Shown: positions 1-8,927, numbered from the stretch's first letter. The stretch is DNA of 64,000 bases from Lachnospiraceae bacterium (GCA_017472605.1 JAFUPV010000002.1:124001-188000), one strand, 5' to 3'. Numbers and translations: made by a program. Notes: generated by a model from the letters alone, not told the origin.

Positions 1-1491
1 GAAATCCAGCATCAGATCGCCGTCCTCATCCACCTCATAGTAATTGTCGCATCCCAGATCCACATATCCCTCGCCGTCATCCAGCATCACCCACTGCTCG
101 ATATATGTGATCAGCTCCCAGTCCTCCTCTGTCATGGGTAATGCAAAATACTCGCCTTTATCAACCATTTCTCGCGCCTCGAAATTGGTCGCCAGATATA
201 CTTCGTCATAGTCGCTGATCAGCATCTCATCGATCCAGCTCCAGAGACTGGTATCCCAGGACTCCTCCTGCGGCTGGAAATATCCGCCTGTCGTTCCGGT
301 GTGGCCTCCGGCAAGAACACTGGCAAACTGGTTAAAATATTCACCATAGCCATCGGTGTAGTCAAAGTAGCTCAGATCTTTCCATACATATTCATAGGAA
401 TCCAGGTATTTGTAGGGATAGTACATGGCAAGCCCGCAGGCATTGGAAATGTTGCTGCGGTTGTAGATCACACAGGCATCCACCTGCTTCTGCAGCTTAC
501 TGTCGTCCAGAGACTCAATCCGATCCGCATAGTCCAGCAGATCAATCAGCTCATAATCGCCGTCACCAAAGGCCTTGGCCTGGGCACGGGCACTGGAGAT
601 CTCCGTAAACTGCTTCTGCGTCAGAAGATCCGATGTTTCCTCCATGTAATCACTGAGGGCTTTGTAAAGACGTCCGATAATGTTCAGATCCACAACGGAC
701 AGGGTATATTCCCATGTTCCGTCCGCCTCATAGTACGCTGCATAGTCGTCAACAATTGCAACGCCAATCTGATCCCCCTCCATCTGCGGATTCTGACCAA
801 GGTCAGTCAGCCAGTCGGTGTAGTACCAGCCCTCTGCCGGAATATATTCCTCGGATGCCACCAGATATTCCGCATACGGCTTCAGCATGTATGCCACCTC
901 AATGGTGCTCATCAGACATGCATCAAAACCGACCATGTCAAATTCCACACCGCTCAGCTTCAGGGCATCGCCAATGTCAGACAGCGTCAGCCAGTCATCC
1001 TCAAAATATTCATCATAGCCAAAGCCGCCGGTTACACCGCCGCCGTGATCCCAAAAGATCAGCTCATAGCGATCTGCCGGATAGGCTTCTGCACCCCAGG
1101 TAAGAAAGCTGGCCAGTGTCTGAATCTTTGCCATGGACTGGAGGCCGATGTCCTCCACCTCCTTCAGTTCATGATCCACCACCTCAAAACGCTGACAGGT
1201 TCCTTCCCTGACCTCTTCCATTTCCCAATCCATGGCGCCGCCTGTCTGAATCACAAGATTCACCTGCTCCCCCAGATCGGCTGCAAGCATTTCTTTCAGA
1301 TCAAGACTGGCATTTCCTCCGTCCGTTTCCAGATCGGAACCAATCATATAAACAAATACGGTCACTTCGCCGTTATCAACCGTTTTTCCTTCGCCGGTAT
1401 CTGCATATGCAGCCGATGCGGATGACATAACCCCTGCGCCAAGACCGATTGCCGCTGCCATTGCCAGCGCCCCAATTCCTTTGTTTTTCAT
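1..1491 (-). CDS. Clostripain-family (C11) cysteine peptidase, C-terminus cut by window edge
   Basis: The reading frame is open from the ATG at 1491 to the left edge (497 codons, no stop). Residues 1 to about 31 form a Sec signal peptide ending in an Ala-rich stretch (SSASAAYA), so the protein is probably exported. The catalytic pair of family C11 is visible: His149 in WDHGGG and Cys192 in GFDACLMS. The region before it (VFVYMIGSDLE) is the usual first strand of the caspase-like fold. Acidic, Tyr-rich sequence follows, as in other secreted clostripain-like proteins of Lachnospiraceae. A GGGGGA ribosome site lies just before the start. The substrate is unknown; members cut after basic residues or act in surface processing. 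The family call is firm, the role is not. Confidence 0.85.
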   Translation of the reverse strand, partial: MKNKGIGALAMAAAIGLGAGVMSSASAAYADTGEGKTVDNGEVTVFVYMIGSDLETDGGNASLDLKEMLAADLGEQVNLVIQTGGAMDWEMEEVREGTCQRFEVVDHELKEVEDIGLQSMAKIQTLASFLTWGAEAYPADRYELIFWDHGGGVTGGFGYDEYFEDDWLTLSDIGDALKLSGVEFDMVGFDACLMSTIEVAYMLKPYAEYLVASEEYIPAEGWYYTDWLTDLGQNPQMEGDQIGVAIVDDYAAYYEADGTWEYTLSVVDLNIIGRLYKALSDYMEETSDLLTQKQFTEISSARAQAKAFGDGDYELIDLLDYADRIESLDDSKLQKQVDACVIYNRSNISNACGLAMYYPYKYLDSYEYVWKDLSYFDYTDGYGEYFNQFASVLAGGHTGTTGGYFQPQEESWDTSLWSWIDEMLISDYDEVYLATNFEAREMVDKGEYFALPMTEEDWELITYIEQWVMLDDGEGYVDLGCDNYYEVDEDGDLMLDF

Positions 1492-1546
1492 TGCTGTTCC
1501 CCCTTCCCCAATGAGAAAAACATGCTGGATGTATAAACAATCCGAT

Positions 1547-1585
1547 CGAACATGTCACTGGCATGTTCGCCTGGATGCATAAACA
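1547..1585. repeat. Dispersed stem-loop repeat, copy A
   Basis: Arms CGAACATG (1547-1554) and CATGTTCG (1562-1569) enclose the loop TCACTGG and are followed by CCTGGATGCATAAAC. The same loop and the same right flank recur at 33874-33926 with arms that differ but still pair. The copy here sits between the transketolase terminator and the peptidase gene. A second partial copy of the flank (CTGGATGTATAAACAA) lies at about 1525-1540. Confidence 0.6.
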
Positions 1586-1615
1586 AAGCAGGGTACCCCG
1601 ATTCGGATACCCTGC
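1581..1615 (-). terminator. Intrinsic terminator of transketolase gene
   Basis: On the minus strand GCAGGGTA and TACCCTGC (1608-1615 and 1588-1595) form a stem followed by TTTGTTT (1581-1587). It lies about 85 bases after the transketolase stop. Confidence 0.75.
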
Positions 1616-1699
1616 CTGAATTCCATGTCTCAGATTCTGTTTTTATACGGAACGCACTTCATGCCTTCCATCGCCTCTGACCTTGCAGTCCAACGCTTC

Positions 1700-3685
1700 T
1701 TACAGAGCCTTTACCTTTGCAACGATATTCTCAGCAGTGAATCCGAATGCCGGGAACAGTTTGCTGTACGGAGCGGATGCGCCGAACGTGGTCATACCGA
1801 TCACAGCACCGTCCAGACCAACATACTTGTCCAGACCAAAGGTGGAAAGTGCCTCAACGGCAACTCTCTTTCTGATTGCCTTCGGAAGAACGGACTCCTT
1901 GTACTCATCGGACTGCTCTTCGAACAGATCGATACACGGCATGGAAACAACTCTTACATCGATTCCTTCCTCTGCCAGCATCTTCTTTGCTTCAACAGCC
2001 AGAGATACCTCGGAACCGGTTGCGATGATGATTGCGTCCGGAGTCTCCTTTGCGGAATCCTGAAGAACATAGCCGCCCTTAAGAGCTTCCCTGGAGGAAC
2101 CTTCCAGCTGCGGCAGGTTCTGTCTGGTCAGTGCCAGAGCGGTCGGAGTCTTTTTGGAGGTGATTGCACTGTACCATGCGGCAGCAGTCTCTGTTGCGTC
2201 TGCCGGACGGAACATGTGGAAGTTCGGCATTGCACGGAACATTGCCAGCTGCTCAATCGGCTCATGGGTCGGTCCGTCTTCACCGACACCGATGCTGTCG
2301 TGGGTGAATACGAAGGTCAGCGGAACTCCCATGATGGAGGACAGACGTGCCATCGGCTTTGTATAGTCAGAGAATACAAAGAAGGTGGAAACATAGGCGC
2401 GAAGTCCGCCGTGAAGCATCAGACCGTTTCCGATTGCAGCCATTGCAAGCTCACGCACACCAAAGTGCATGTTGCGGCCCGCATAGTTGTCCCTGGAATA
2501 ATCGCCCATGTCGTTCATGTAGGTCTTGGTGGACGGAGACAGATCTGCCGCGCCTCCGATCAGGTTCGGCAGCAGATTCTTGATCTTATTGATCATCTTA
2601 CCGGACAGATTACGGGTTGCATCCGGCTTGTTGTCGTATGCCCAGAACTCCTCGCAGTCAAATGCCTTCTCAGCCAGAGTTTCATCATAGTACTTATCCC
2701 AAAGTTCCTTCATCTCCGGGTACTTCTCGCAGTATTCCGCGAACATTGCGTTCCACTTCTCCTCTGCTGCGCCAAGTCCGTCAACGATGGAGCTGTAGTT
2801 GTCATAAACTTCCTGCGGAACATAGAACGGCTCCTGAGACGGCCATCCCAGGTATTCCTTCATTGCAGCCACGTTCTCATCACCAAGAGGCTCGCCGTGA
2901 GCGCTTGCCTTACCCATCTTCGCCGGGCAGCCGTAACCGATCTGAGTCTTAACGGTAATGAAGGACGGCTTTGTTGTCTCAGCCTTTGCAGCCTCGATAG
3001 CAGCGCCGATTTCTTCCAGATTGTTTCCATCTTCAACCGTCAGAATCTGGAATCCGAATGCTTCCATTCTCTTCTGAACATTCTCGGTGAACGCGATGTC
3101 AGTGGAACCCTCGATGGAGATGCGGTTGGAATCGTAGAGAACGATCAGCTTGGACAGACCAAGTGTACCTGCCAGGGAGAATGCCTCAGAGGAAATTCCT
3201 TCCATCATGCATCCGTCGCCGCCAAGAACGTAGGTATAGTGATCAACAACCGGGTAGTTTTCCTTGTTGAATACGCCTGCCAGGTGGGTCTCGGCGATTG
3301 CCATACCAACTGCCATTGCCATACCTGCGCCAAGAGGTCCGGTGGTTGCCTCAACACCAACGGTGTGCTTGTACTCCGGATGACCAGGTGTCAGAGAACC
3401 CCACTGACGGAACTGCTTCAAATCGTCAACAGACAGATTTCCATAGCCAAACAGGTGAAGCAGGGAGTACAACAGAGTCGATCCATGTCCGCCGGAAAGA
3501 ATAAAACGGTCTCTGTCCTTCCAGTCCGGATTCTTCGGATTATGCTTCATATGCTTTGCCCACAGCTCATAGCCTACAGCTGCGCAGCCAAGGGGAAGAC
3601 CCGGATGACCGGACTTTGCCTTCTGTACAGCGTCTGCAGCCAGAACACGGATCGCATTTACTGACATTGTATCAATTGTGCTCAT
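1700..3685 (-). CDS. tkt: Transketolase
   Basis: 661 residues, full family length. The enzyme moves two-carbon ketol units between sugar phosphates in the non-oxidative pentose phosphate pathway, using thiamine diphosphate and a divalent metal in the cytosol. Visible signatures are the N-terminal SGHPGLPLG, the cofactor motif GGDGCMMEG, the pyrimidine-domain motif NMHFGVRELAM with the cofactor-activating Glu, and the C-terminal domain containing ATGSEVSLA. The start at 3685 is chosen because a perfect AGGAGG lies 8 bases upstream; an in-frame start 26 codons earlier would translate leader sequence. A good sigma-A promoter (3784-3812) precedes it and an intrinsic terminator follows, so it is probably a single-gene transcript. 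Confidence 0.97.
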   Translation of the reverse strand: MSTIDTMSVNAIRVLAADAVQKAKSGHPGLPLGCAAVGYELWAKHMKHNPKNPDWKDRDRFILSGGHGSTLLYSLLHLFGYGNLSVDDLKQFRQWGSLTPGHPEYKHTVGVEATTGPLGAGMAMAVGMAIAETHLAGVFNKENYPVVDHYTYVLGGDGCMMEGISSEAFSLAGTLGLSKLIVLYDSNRISIEGSTDIAFTENVQKRMEAFGFQILTVEDGNNLEEIGAAIEAAKAETTKPSFITVKTQIGYGCPAKMGKASAHGEPLGDENVAAMKEYLGWPSQEPFYVPQEVYDNYSSIVDGLGAAEEKWNAMFAEYCEKYPEMKELWDKYYDETLAEKAFDCEEFWAYDNKPDATRNLSGKMINKIKNLLPNLIGGAADLSPSTKTYMNDMGDYSRDNYAGRNMHFGVRELAMAAIGNGLMLHGGLRAYVSTFFVFSDYTKPMARLSSIMGVPLTFVFTHDSIGVGEDGPTHEPIEQLAMFRAMPNFHMFRPADATETAAAWYSAITSKKTPTALALTRQNLPQLEGSSREALKGGYVLQDSAKETPDAIIIATGSEVSLAVEAKKMLAEEGIDVRVVSMPCIDLFEEQSDEYKESVLPKAIRKRVAVEALSTFGLDKYVGLDGAVIGMTTFGASAPYSKLFPAFGFTAENIVAKVKAL

Positions 3686-3783
3686 TCTGTTTTCCTCCTG
3701 AAAATAAATATATAGCCGGAATGGCCTGTGACATGTCCTGTACACATCTGTTTTGTTGTCCATTCCGTTGCTCTCTTCTTTTC

Positions 3784-3812
3784 ATTCTACCAGAGATTGG
3801 TATGAAAATCAA
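3784..3812 (-). promoter_or_regulatory. Sigma-A promoter of tkt
   Basis: Minus strand: -35 TTGATT (3812-3807), a 17-base spacer and -10 TAGAAT (3789-3784), about 100 bases before the tkt start. Confidence 0.65.
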
Positions 3813-3909
3813 GTAACTTTGCGAATCGCAGGGACATCATGGAGGCCGACCATACAAGTTGCCGACAACCAGCCTCAGAGGCGCATGTGCAGTTCTTACC
3901 TGCTGGCTC

Positions 3910-4065
3910 ACTTCCATGTAATTTCCTGCTTCCGGTATCCATGGGCTTACTTCCGTGTAATTATCTGCAGCCGTTGTCCACTGACTTACTTCCGTGTAAT
4001 TTTCTGCAGCCGTTGTCCACTGACTTACTTCAGTGTAATTTTCTGCAGCATGTCCATGGTTGTCA
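3910..4065. repeat. 39-bp tandem repeat, four copies, seeded from a gene end
   Basis: Units start at 3910, 3949, 3988 and 4027. The two middle copies differ at one base; the outer copies are more diverged. Copy 4 is the last 13 codons of the DUF5711 gene including its TAA stop, so the other three are extra copies of the gene's 3' end placed after the stop. The array fills most of the 339-base gap between this gene and tkt; the rest of the gap holds the tkt promoter and leader. Confidence 0.85.
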
Positions 4066-5248
4066 GGTAAAAGCTGTTTCCGTCTCCGCAGGGGATCATG
4101 CGTCGGATTCCGTTGACAAAGTCAAGGAAGAACTTTTCCCTTCCGTCAAAGGTGACAATCCGGCAGCGGCTGTCATCATACATGAAGATCTGCTTCCCGC
4201 TGAATCCATAATTTTCATAGATTTCTTCCTGCAGAAGCTCTGCCTGCAGGCTTCCATTCATGTGATAGACTCGAAGAACCATTCCCGCATCTTCTTCCAC
4301 GACCAGACCAAGGTAATTATCATTATAGAACATTTTCTGAATCTCACCGGAAACAGGGACCGTCGTTTCTTTAATTGCAGTACGGTTCGCTGCCGAATAG
4401 AAACTGAGCTGGTTTGTGCCTACGCCAAACGCGTTCTCGTTGCTTGTGTACACAAGAACCGGAATATAGGTATCGGATTCCTGATAGGAAAAACTGCTGA
4501 CAATCCGGTTCGGCATTTCCCTGCCCAGCTCAAAATCATAGAAATCCACACGGCAGGAACTGTCCAGTCCATTAATCCCTATGTAGGAAACCGCCAGCTG
4601 CTGTCCATTGGGCGAAAGGCCGATGGAGCGGGGATAGCCATTGGTTGCCAGCGGCGACTGGATCTCAACCTCCAGCTTTTCTCCATTATTCCGGTAGTAG
4701 GAAATGTAACTGCTCTTTGTGTCTTCCAGAACAGCGGCTACAACACCGCCGGCAGAAATCTCTGCACGGGACACCGGATAGGAGGTAGACACATTTCCCA
4801 TTTTTCCGTCCTTTCCACAGATTACCATGTTCTGCCCATCTCTGTCATAAACAAGAAGATAGTCGCCCTGCACAACTGCCGTAGGTGATTTCATATCATA
4901 GGGAACCGACCACTGGTTGGCTCCCTTCTGATCATAGCAGATTACACCGTCTTTTCCCACAACTGCAACACCGTTTCCAAACGAAACAAGTGTCTGGGCG
5001 GACATATTATTAATTTCCGCGCTCCATTTCACCTGATATGTGGTATAGACACGAAAATGCTGATATACAAACACACCGCCCGCAATCAGGATGAGCAGCG
5101 TTACGACCATAATTGCAGAAATCAGAATCTTCTGCTGATTCTCATGAATAAATTCCTGCAGGCTAAACTTTTTCTTCTCGGTAACAACCATCTGCTTTCG
5201 CAGAAACGCTTTCGTCTTCTCTCTCTGGGAGTCCGTACTCATTGCCAT
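4025..5248 (-). CDS. DUF5711-family membrane-anchored beta-propeller protein
   Basis: 407 residues. A basic cytoplasmic N-terminus of about 40 residues is followed by one transmembrane segment (about residues 41-62, ILISAIMVVTLLILIAGGVF) and a long extracytoplasmic domain of repeated beta-strand blades (for example VAVVGKDGVICYDQKG, YLLVYDRDGQ, LSFYSAANRTA). That layout matches the DUF5711 proteins common in Lachnospiraceae, whose function is unknown. The start has a GAGGCAGG ribosome site; a second Met two codons later is also possible. The last 13 codons are the source of a 39-bp tandem array downstream. It lies between a LysM protein and tkt on the same strand and may belong with the LysM gene in an envelope unit, which is only an inference from order. 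Confidence 0.75.
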   Translation of the reverse strand: MAMSTDSQREKTKAFLRKQMVVTEKKKFSLQEFIHENQQKILISAIMVVTLLILIAGGVFVYQHFRVYTTYQVKWSAEINNMSAQTLVSFGNGVAVVGKDGVICYDQKGANQWSVPYDMKSPTAVVQGDYLLVYDRDGQNMVICGKDGKMGNVSTSYPVSRAEISAGGVVAAVLEDTKSSYISYYRNNGEKLEVEIQSPLATNGYPRSIGLSPNGQQLAVSYIGINGLDSSCRVDFYDFELGREMPNRIVSSFSYQESDTYIPVLVYTSNENAFGVGTNQLSFYSAANRTAIKETTVPVSGEIQKMFYNDNYLGLVVEEDAGMVLRVYHMNGSLQAELLQEEIYENYGFSGKQIFMYDDSRCRIVTFDGREKFFLDFVNGIRRMIPCGDGNSFYLTTMDMLQKITLK

Positions 5249-5307
5249 ACATGGACCTGCCTCTCTGTATACTTCAGTTTTTCTCAGCCATCAGTATAAC
5301 ATACTTT

Positions 5308-7029
5308 CTAGGGCAATTCAATTTCCTGCCCAATAAAAATTGTATTCGGATTCCCGATCGCATTGAGTTCACAGATTTTCATAATCATGCTGGTCGAACC
5401 ATAGAACCGGATGCTCAGATCCGCCATCGTATCTCCTGGCTGAATCACATAACGCTTTCCGCTGACCGGTGCACCCGCCTCCAGCGCGTCCAGTGCACTG
5501 TCTGGATCGGTCTCAGCTGACACAGATCCATCCGACGACACCGCGTCCGAACCGGACTGCTGATTCGATGTCGCCTGATTTCCTGCACCCGAACCGGACT
5601 GCTGATTCGATGCCGCCTGATTTCCCGCACCCGAACCGGATGACGAATTTGTTCCGGACTGTCCTGCAGTTCCAGCGCCGGACGTTTGATTTGCTCCGGA
5701 TTGATTTCCGACTCCTGAGCCGGACTGCTGATTCGATGCCTGCTGGTCTCCGGATCCCGAACCGGATGACGGATTCGCTTCGGACTGACCTCCCTGAGCG
5801 GAACCGGATGATTGATTTGTTCCGGACTGATTTCCTGCTCCCGAGCCAGACTGCTGATCTGTTCCGGACTGATTTCCTGCTCCCGAGCCGGACTGCAGAT
5901 TCGTTCCGGACTGATTTCCTGCTCCCGAGCCGGACTGCTGATTTGTTCCGGACTGATTTCCGACTCCTGAGCCGGACTGCTGATTCGATGCCTGCTGGTT
6001 TCCGGATCCCGAACCGGATGACGGATTCGTTCCAGATTGTCCTCCCTGAGCGGAACCGGATGATTGATTCGATGACGACTGGTTTGCGCGAGCGGAGCCG
6101 GACTGCTGAGCGTTTACCTGATCTGCCTGACCATCTCCTGCCTGCGCTTCGTTCATGTGAAGATATAGCGTCGGCAATTCCACTCCGGGGAACGAATCCG
6201 AATCTGCCTCATCCATGGTGCTCCGATTTTCTTCTTCGCTGGTGCTATCCGTCATCATTTCTCCGCTTTCCATTTCTACCGACGCTCCCACCGCAAACGC
6301 TGGAACCTGATTTTCTTCCTTCGGCTTCACCGCAGCACGTCCGATCAGATACAGCGAACCAACAAAAATGATTGCTGCTGCAGCCACCGTTCCTGCCTGT
6401 GTCCAGATTCCCGGTTCCGATTTCCGCTCATGCTGACGTTCTTTCATGATCTTTCGAAAATTCTTCGCAGCCTCGTCCTCAACCACTTCGCTGAACGGTC
6501 TCTCTTTACAGCTGAGCATGTAATTCTGCATCTGGAAATTCCGCTCGTAATACACATAGTATCCGCGCAGTCTCTGCAGACACTGCCCCTCTTCCAGCCA
6601 AAAGCAGTCATGTTCTTCCTCTTTCCAGTACATCAGGCAGTTTTCTCCTGCAAACACCTGGGAATGCACCCGCTTCAGCATCTCCTTATCCAGACAGTTT
6701 TCTTCACTTCCACGAATATACCATCCGCATATGCTGCAGTCAGAGAAATATTTTCCAATCTCTTCCTCCACCTCTTTCCAGGTTCCTTCGGAAAAGCACA
6801 CGCCTGCATCTGTGATCAGTCCGGCAAGCTCCACCGCTCCCTTAATAAAAAAGCAGCGCTTTCCTTCCACCTCTTCCCTGCTTCCCAAAAGAATTCCTGC
6901 CCTGTTTTCCATCCCTGTGTCCATCTTTCTGATGAACGTATAAACATAGTCCTCCAGATAAACCCGGACTCCTTCCTCCTTCTCTCCGATCTGACGGATA
7001 TTTCTGGGTAAACGCTTTTCTTCTTCCAT
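5308..7029 (-). CDS. LysM-domain protein with repeat linker and inactive JAB/MPN-like N-domain
   Basis: 573 residues. Residues 1 to about 185 look like a JAB/MPN-type fold (AGILLGSREEVEGKRCFFIKGAVE, then CGWYIRGSEENC), but the zinc-binding His-x-His expected after GWY is absent, so it would be inactive; this domain call is tentative. One transmembrane helix follows (about 207-228). Residues from about 300 to 505 are low-complexity Gln/Ser/Gly/Asn repeats built on a 14-residue unit (NQQSGSGAGNQSGT), encoded by about 42-bp repeats between roughly 5530 and 6110. The C-terminus is one LysM domain (YVIQPGDTMADLSIRFYG to IFIGQEIELP), which binds peptidoglycan. The ATG at 7029 is preferred because AGAGG lies 8 bases upstream. 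The protein probably links a cytoplasmic domain to the cell wall through a flexible, length-variable spacer. Confidence 0.75.
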   Translation of the reverse strand: MEEEKRLPRNIRQIGEKEEGVRVYLEDYVYTFIRKMDTGMENRAGILLGSREEVEGKRCFFIKGAVELAGLITDAGVCFSEGTWKEVEEEIGKYFSDCSICGWYIRGSEENCLDKEMLKRVHSQVFAGENCLMYWKEEEHDCFWLEEGQCLQRLRGYYVYYERNFQMQNYMLSCKERPFSEVVEDEAAKNFRKIMKERQHERKSEPGIWTQAGTVAAAAIIFVGSLYLIGRAAVKPKEENQVPAFAVGASVEMESGEMMTDSTSEEENRSTMDEADSDSFPGVELPTLYLHMNEAQAGDGQADQVNAQQSGSARANQSSSNQSSGSAQGGQSGTNPSSGSGSGNQQASNQQSGSGVGNQSGTNQQSGSGAGNQSGTNLQSGSGAGNQSGTDQQSGSGAGNQSGTNQSSGSAQGGQSEANPSSGSGSGDQQASNQQSGSGVGNQSGANQTSGAGTAGQSGTNSSSGSGAGNQAASNQQSGSGAGNQATSNQQSGSDAVSSDGSVSAETDPDSALDALEAGAPVSGKRYVIQPGDTMADLSIRFYGSTSMIMKICELNAIGNPNTIFIGQEIELP

Positions 7030-7137
7030 AACCTGCACCTCTGTTCTGTCCGCATTTTACACCCGATCCACTGTCATGATCCCGGATGTCTTTTACCCAT
7101 GTTACCACAGAGATGCTCAGGATTTTGCCAAAAGCCC

Positions 7138-7165
7138 CTGTCGAAGAAAAAAAACATTTCGACAG
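7138..7165. other. Inverted repeat between divergent genes
   Basis: CTGTCGAA (7138-7145) and TTCGACAG (7158-7165) are perfect 8-base arms around an A-rich 12-base loop, in the 247-base gap between the divergent LysM and yyaC genes. It could be an operator or an RNA hairpin. Nothing else in the gap is clearly readable apart from a weak promoter for yyaC. Confidence 0.45.
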
Positions 7166-7195
7166 TCCGTCGCTGGTAAGTTTTTCGAATTCCAT

Positions 7196-7225
7196 GTATA
7201 AACCGTTTCCGCAGCGGATATGATT
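7196..7225 (+). promoter_or_regulatory. Possible forespore (sigma-F/G type) promoter of yyaC
   Basis: GTATA (7196-7200), a 15-base spacer and GGATATGATT (7216-7225) partly match the sigma-F/G pattern (GTATA, then GGNRANANTW). Two positions of the -10 do not fit. It is proposed mainly because yyaC homologues are expressed during sporulation. Confidence 0.3.
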
Positions 7226-7276
7226 TAGCAAACACTTGCAGTCCTGCGTATCCAGAGACTGCCCGGAGGCTGAACT

Positions 7277-7978
7277 ATGAAAAACAAAAACAATCCACAG
7301 ACATGCTGTTTTCCCGGCGGGTATCAGTTTGACTCATCCGCATTCTCCCAGACACTGGAGTGTTATGTTCGGGATTTTTATAAAAAAAATGGCCCCTGCC
7401 CGATACGTTTTCTTTGTATCGGCAGTGACCGCATCACAGGCGACAGCCTTGGTCCGCTTGTTGGCTATAAACTTGAAAAACATCTGCAGCAGTTATCTGC
7501 GCACGACAAAATTCCATATCAGGTGATCGGTTCTCTGACCCATCCCATCCATGCGTTGAACCTGAAATCGACGGCTGCTTCGCTGAAACGTCAGAAAACA
7601 CCTTTTTTAACAATTGCTATTGATGCCTCCATCGGTCTGCGCGAAACCTGCGGCAGCATCACCATCAGCAACCGTCCCCTGTCCCCTGGCGAAGGCGTTC
7701 ACCGGGTCCTTCCCAGAGTCGGAAACATTTCTGTCACCGGAATCGTCAGTGACGAAACCGGTGACAGTCCATTCCAGCTCCAGAATATTCGTCTTTATAC
7801 TGTGATGCAGATGGCTGACTGCATCTTTCAGGGACTGCTTACTTTTTTGTACTCCTATAGCAGTCAATTGCCTGCTCCAGGCCCAGCTCCGGATTTTCCC
7901 GGCAAAAGCTCTCCAGACCTGCCAGCTTCTGCCTGTACATCAGATCCTTTCCAAGACGGGCTTCATACGTATTGGTAA
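7277..7978 (+). CDS. yyaC: Spore protease YyaC (DUF1256 family)
   Basis: 233 residues. It belongs to the GPR-like YyaC family, hydrogenase-maturation-protease-type folds found only in spore formers. Family motifs are RFLCIGSDRITGDSLGPLVG near residue 44, VIGSLTHPIHALNL and the IDASIG...TISNRPLSPGEGV stretch, with GNISVTGIV after it. The start has CGGAGG nine bases upstream. The last 40 or so residues are Pro/Ser-rich and unlike the family, and their codons lie entirely over the 3' end of the convergent gene 7839-8927 (140-base overlap); the conserved part ends near residue 195. The gene implies the organism sporulates. The exact substrate is not settled. Confidence 0.88.
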   Translation: MKNKNNPQTCCFPGGYQFDSSAFSQTLECYVRDFYKKNGPCPIRFLCIGSDRITGDSLGPLVGYKLEKHLQQLSAHDKIPYQVIGSLTHPIHALNLKSTAASLKRQKTPFLTIAIDASIGLRETCGSITISNRPLSPGEGVHRVLPRVGNISVTGIVSDETGDSPFQLQNIRLYTVMQMADCIFQGLLTFLYSYSSQLPAPGPAPDFPGKSSPDLPASACTSDPFQDGLHTYW

Positions 7979-8927
7979 CCTCTGATTCCAGCTTCTCCAG
8001 CTCCTGTGTCCGATCAGCCAGCTGTTTCTTTGCTTCCTCCAGCTGACTGGTCAGTTCATTCTTCTGTTCCGCATTAACCTCAATAATTTCTTCTGTTACT
8101 TCCTGACGGATGACCTCTTCAAAATGATCCAGTGCTGCTTTCCGTTCTGCCAGGATTGTCCGCATCTGTGTTTCAATTTCCGCAATCCGGTCATCGAATC
8201 CACCCAGATTGTATCCGGTCTCATCCTGACTCTTGCGGATATTGGCAGCCGTGTTATTCATCGTTTTTGTATTATCCTTCAGGCGGGCTTTCAGTTCCTC
8301 CGCCTGCAGGTGCACCTGCTGATGGGTAAACATGAAGCGGTGAAGAACATACAGATATCCGCTGAACACACAGCACAGATACACAAACAGAGTACACGCC
8401 AGCGTCAGCGGCTGATTCTGCATTCCAAGAATCAGGAACAGCGGAACCACAAACAGAAGTGCAATTGCCGCTGCACTGACAAACAGCCAGTCCTGAATCC
8501 GTTTCGGATAAAACAGAATCACCAGCCAGTGCTTCTTAAAGACAGATTTTACACTGTTTTCCTCATACAACTGAGTGATCTGCTGGTCAATCTCCGTATT
8601 TTCATGTTCCAGGTGGGAATTTTCACGCTGGATTTTTTCGGCAACTGCATCAGCTCTCGCCTTCGCGCGCTCCGCCCGGCAGTCCTTGATCTGATTCTGG
8701 CAAACACCAAGCTGCTCATCATAACCGGCTGCAATGTCCTCTTTTCTTCGTCTCTGCGCTGTATTGATTGCATCTGAAATGGATTTATCCAGTGAAGCGG
8801 CCGCCTTTTCCAGCTGCTTTACTTCACCCTGAAGCCTGCTCTTTTCCTTTCTGCATTCATCCAGCTGATCCAGAATCACTCTGGTCTCTTCAATGAACAT
8901 TAATGGATTTACTGATACTGGTTCCAA
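7839..8927 (-). CDS. Unknown membrane protein: coiled coil, two helices, coiled coil
   Basis: 362 residues from a TTG start at 8927. Residues from about 15 to 125 are a long charged coiled coil, two hydrophobic segments follow (around residues 149-200, VSAAAIALLFVVPLFLIL and LACTLFVYLCCVFSGYLYVL), and a second coiled coil runs to about residue 330. Both coils therefore face the same side, probably the cytoplasm. The TTG is chosen because GGGGAGG sits 9 bases upstream; the first in-frame ATG upstream lies inside the -35 box at 9008-9013 and cannot be the start. No family was recognised. Its C-terminal coding region overlaps yyaC by 140 bases on the opposite strand. Confidence 0.65.
   Translation of the reverse strand: MEPVSVNPLMFIEETRVILDQLDECRKEKSRLQGEVKQLEKAAASLDKSISDAINTAQRRRKEDIAAGYDEQLGVCQNQIKDCRAERAKARADAVAEKIQRENSHLEHENTEIDQQITQLYEENSVKSVFKKHWLVILFYPKRIQDWLFVSAAAIALLFVVPLFLILGMQNQPLTLACTLFVYLCCVFSGYLYVLHRFMFTHQQVHLQAEELKARLKDNTKTMNNTAANIRKSQDETGYNLGGFDDRIAEIETQMRTILAERKAALDHFEEVIRQEVTEEIIEVNAEQKNELTSQLEEAKKQLADRTQELEKLESEVTNTYEARLGKDLMYRQKLAGLESFCRENPELGLEQAIDCYRSTKK

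Noticed and set aside
301-1425. Long plus-strand open frame opposite the clostripain-type gene
   Set aside because: It has no ribosome site, matches no family, and the minus frame has a signal peptide and both catalytic motifs.
1625-3664. 679-codon plus-strand open frame opposite transketolase
   Set aside because: Antisense shadow of a highly conserved gene; composition is Cys/Leu/His-rich noise.
3910-4065. Possible CRISPR array of 39-bp units
   Set aside because: Direct tandem copies without spacers, derived from a gene end.
5530-6110. Possible CRISPR array because of regular 42-bp repeats
   Set aside because: The repeats are contiguous, variable and translate in frame as a Gln/Ser/Gly linker; there are no unique spacers.
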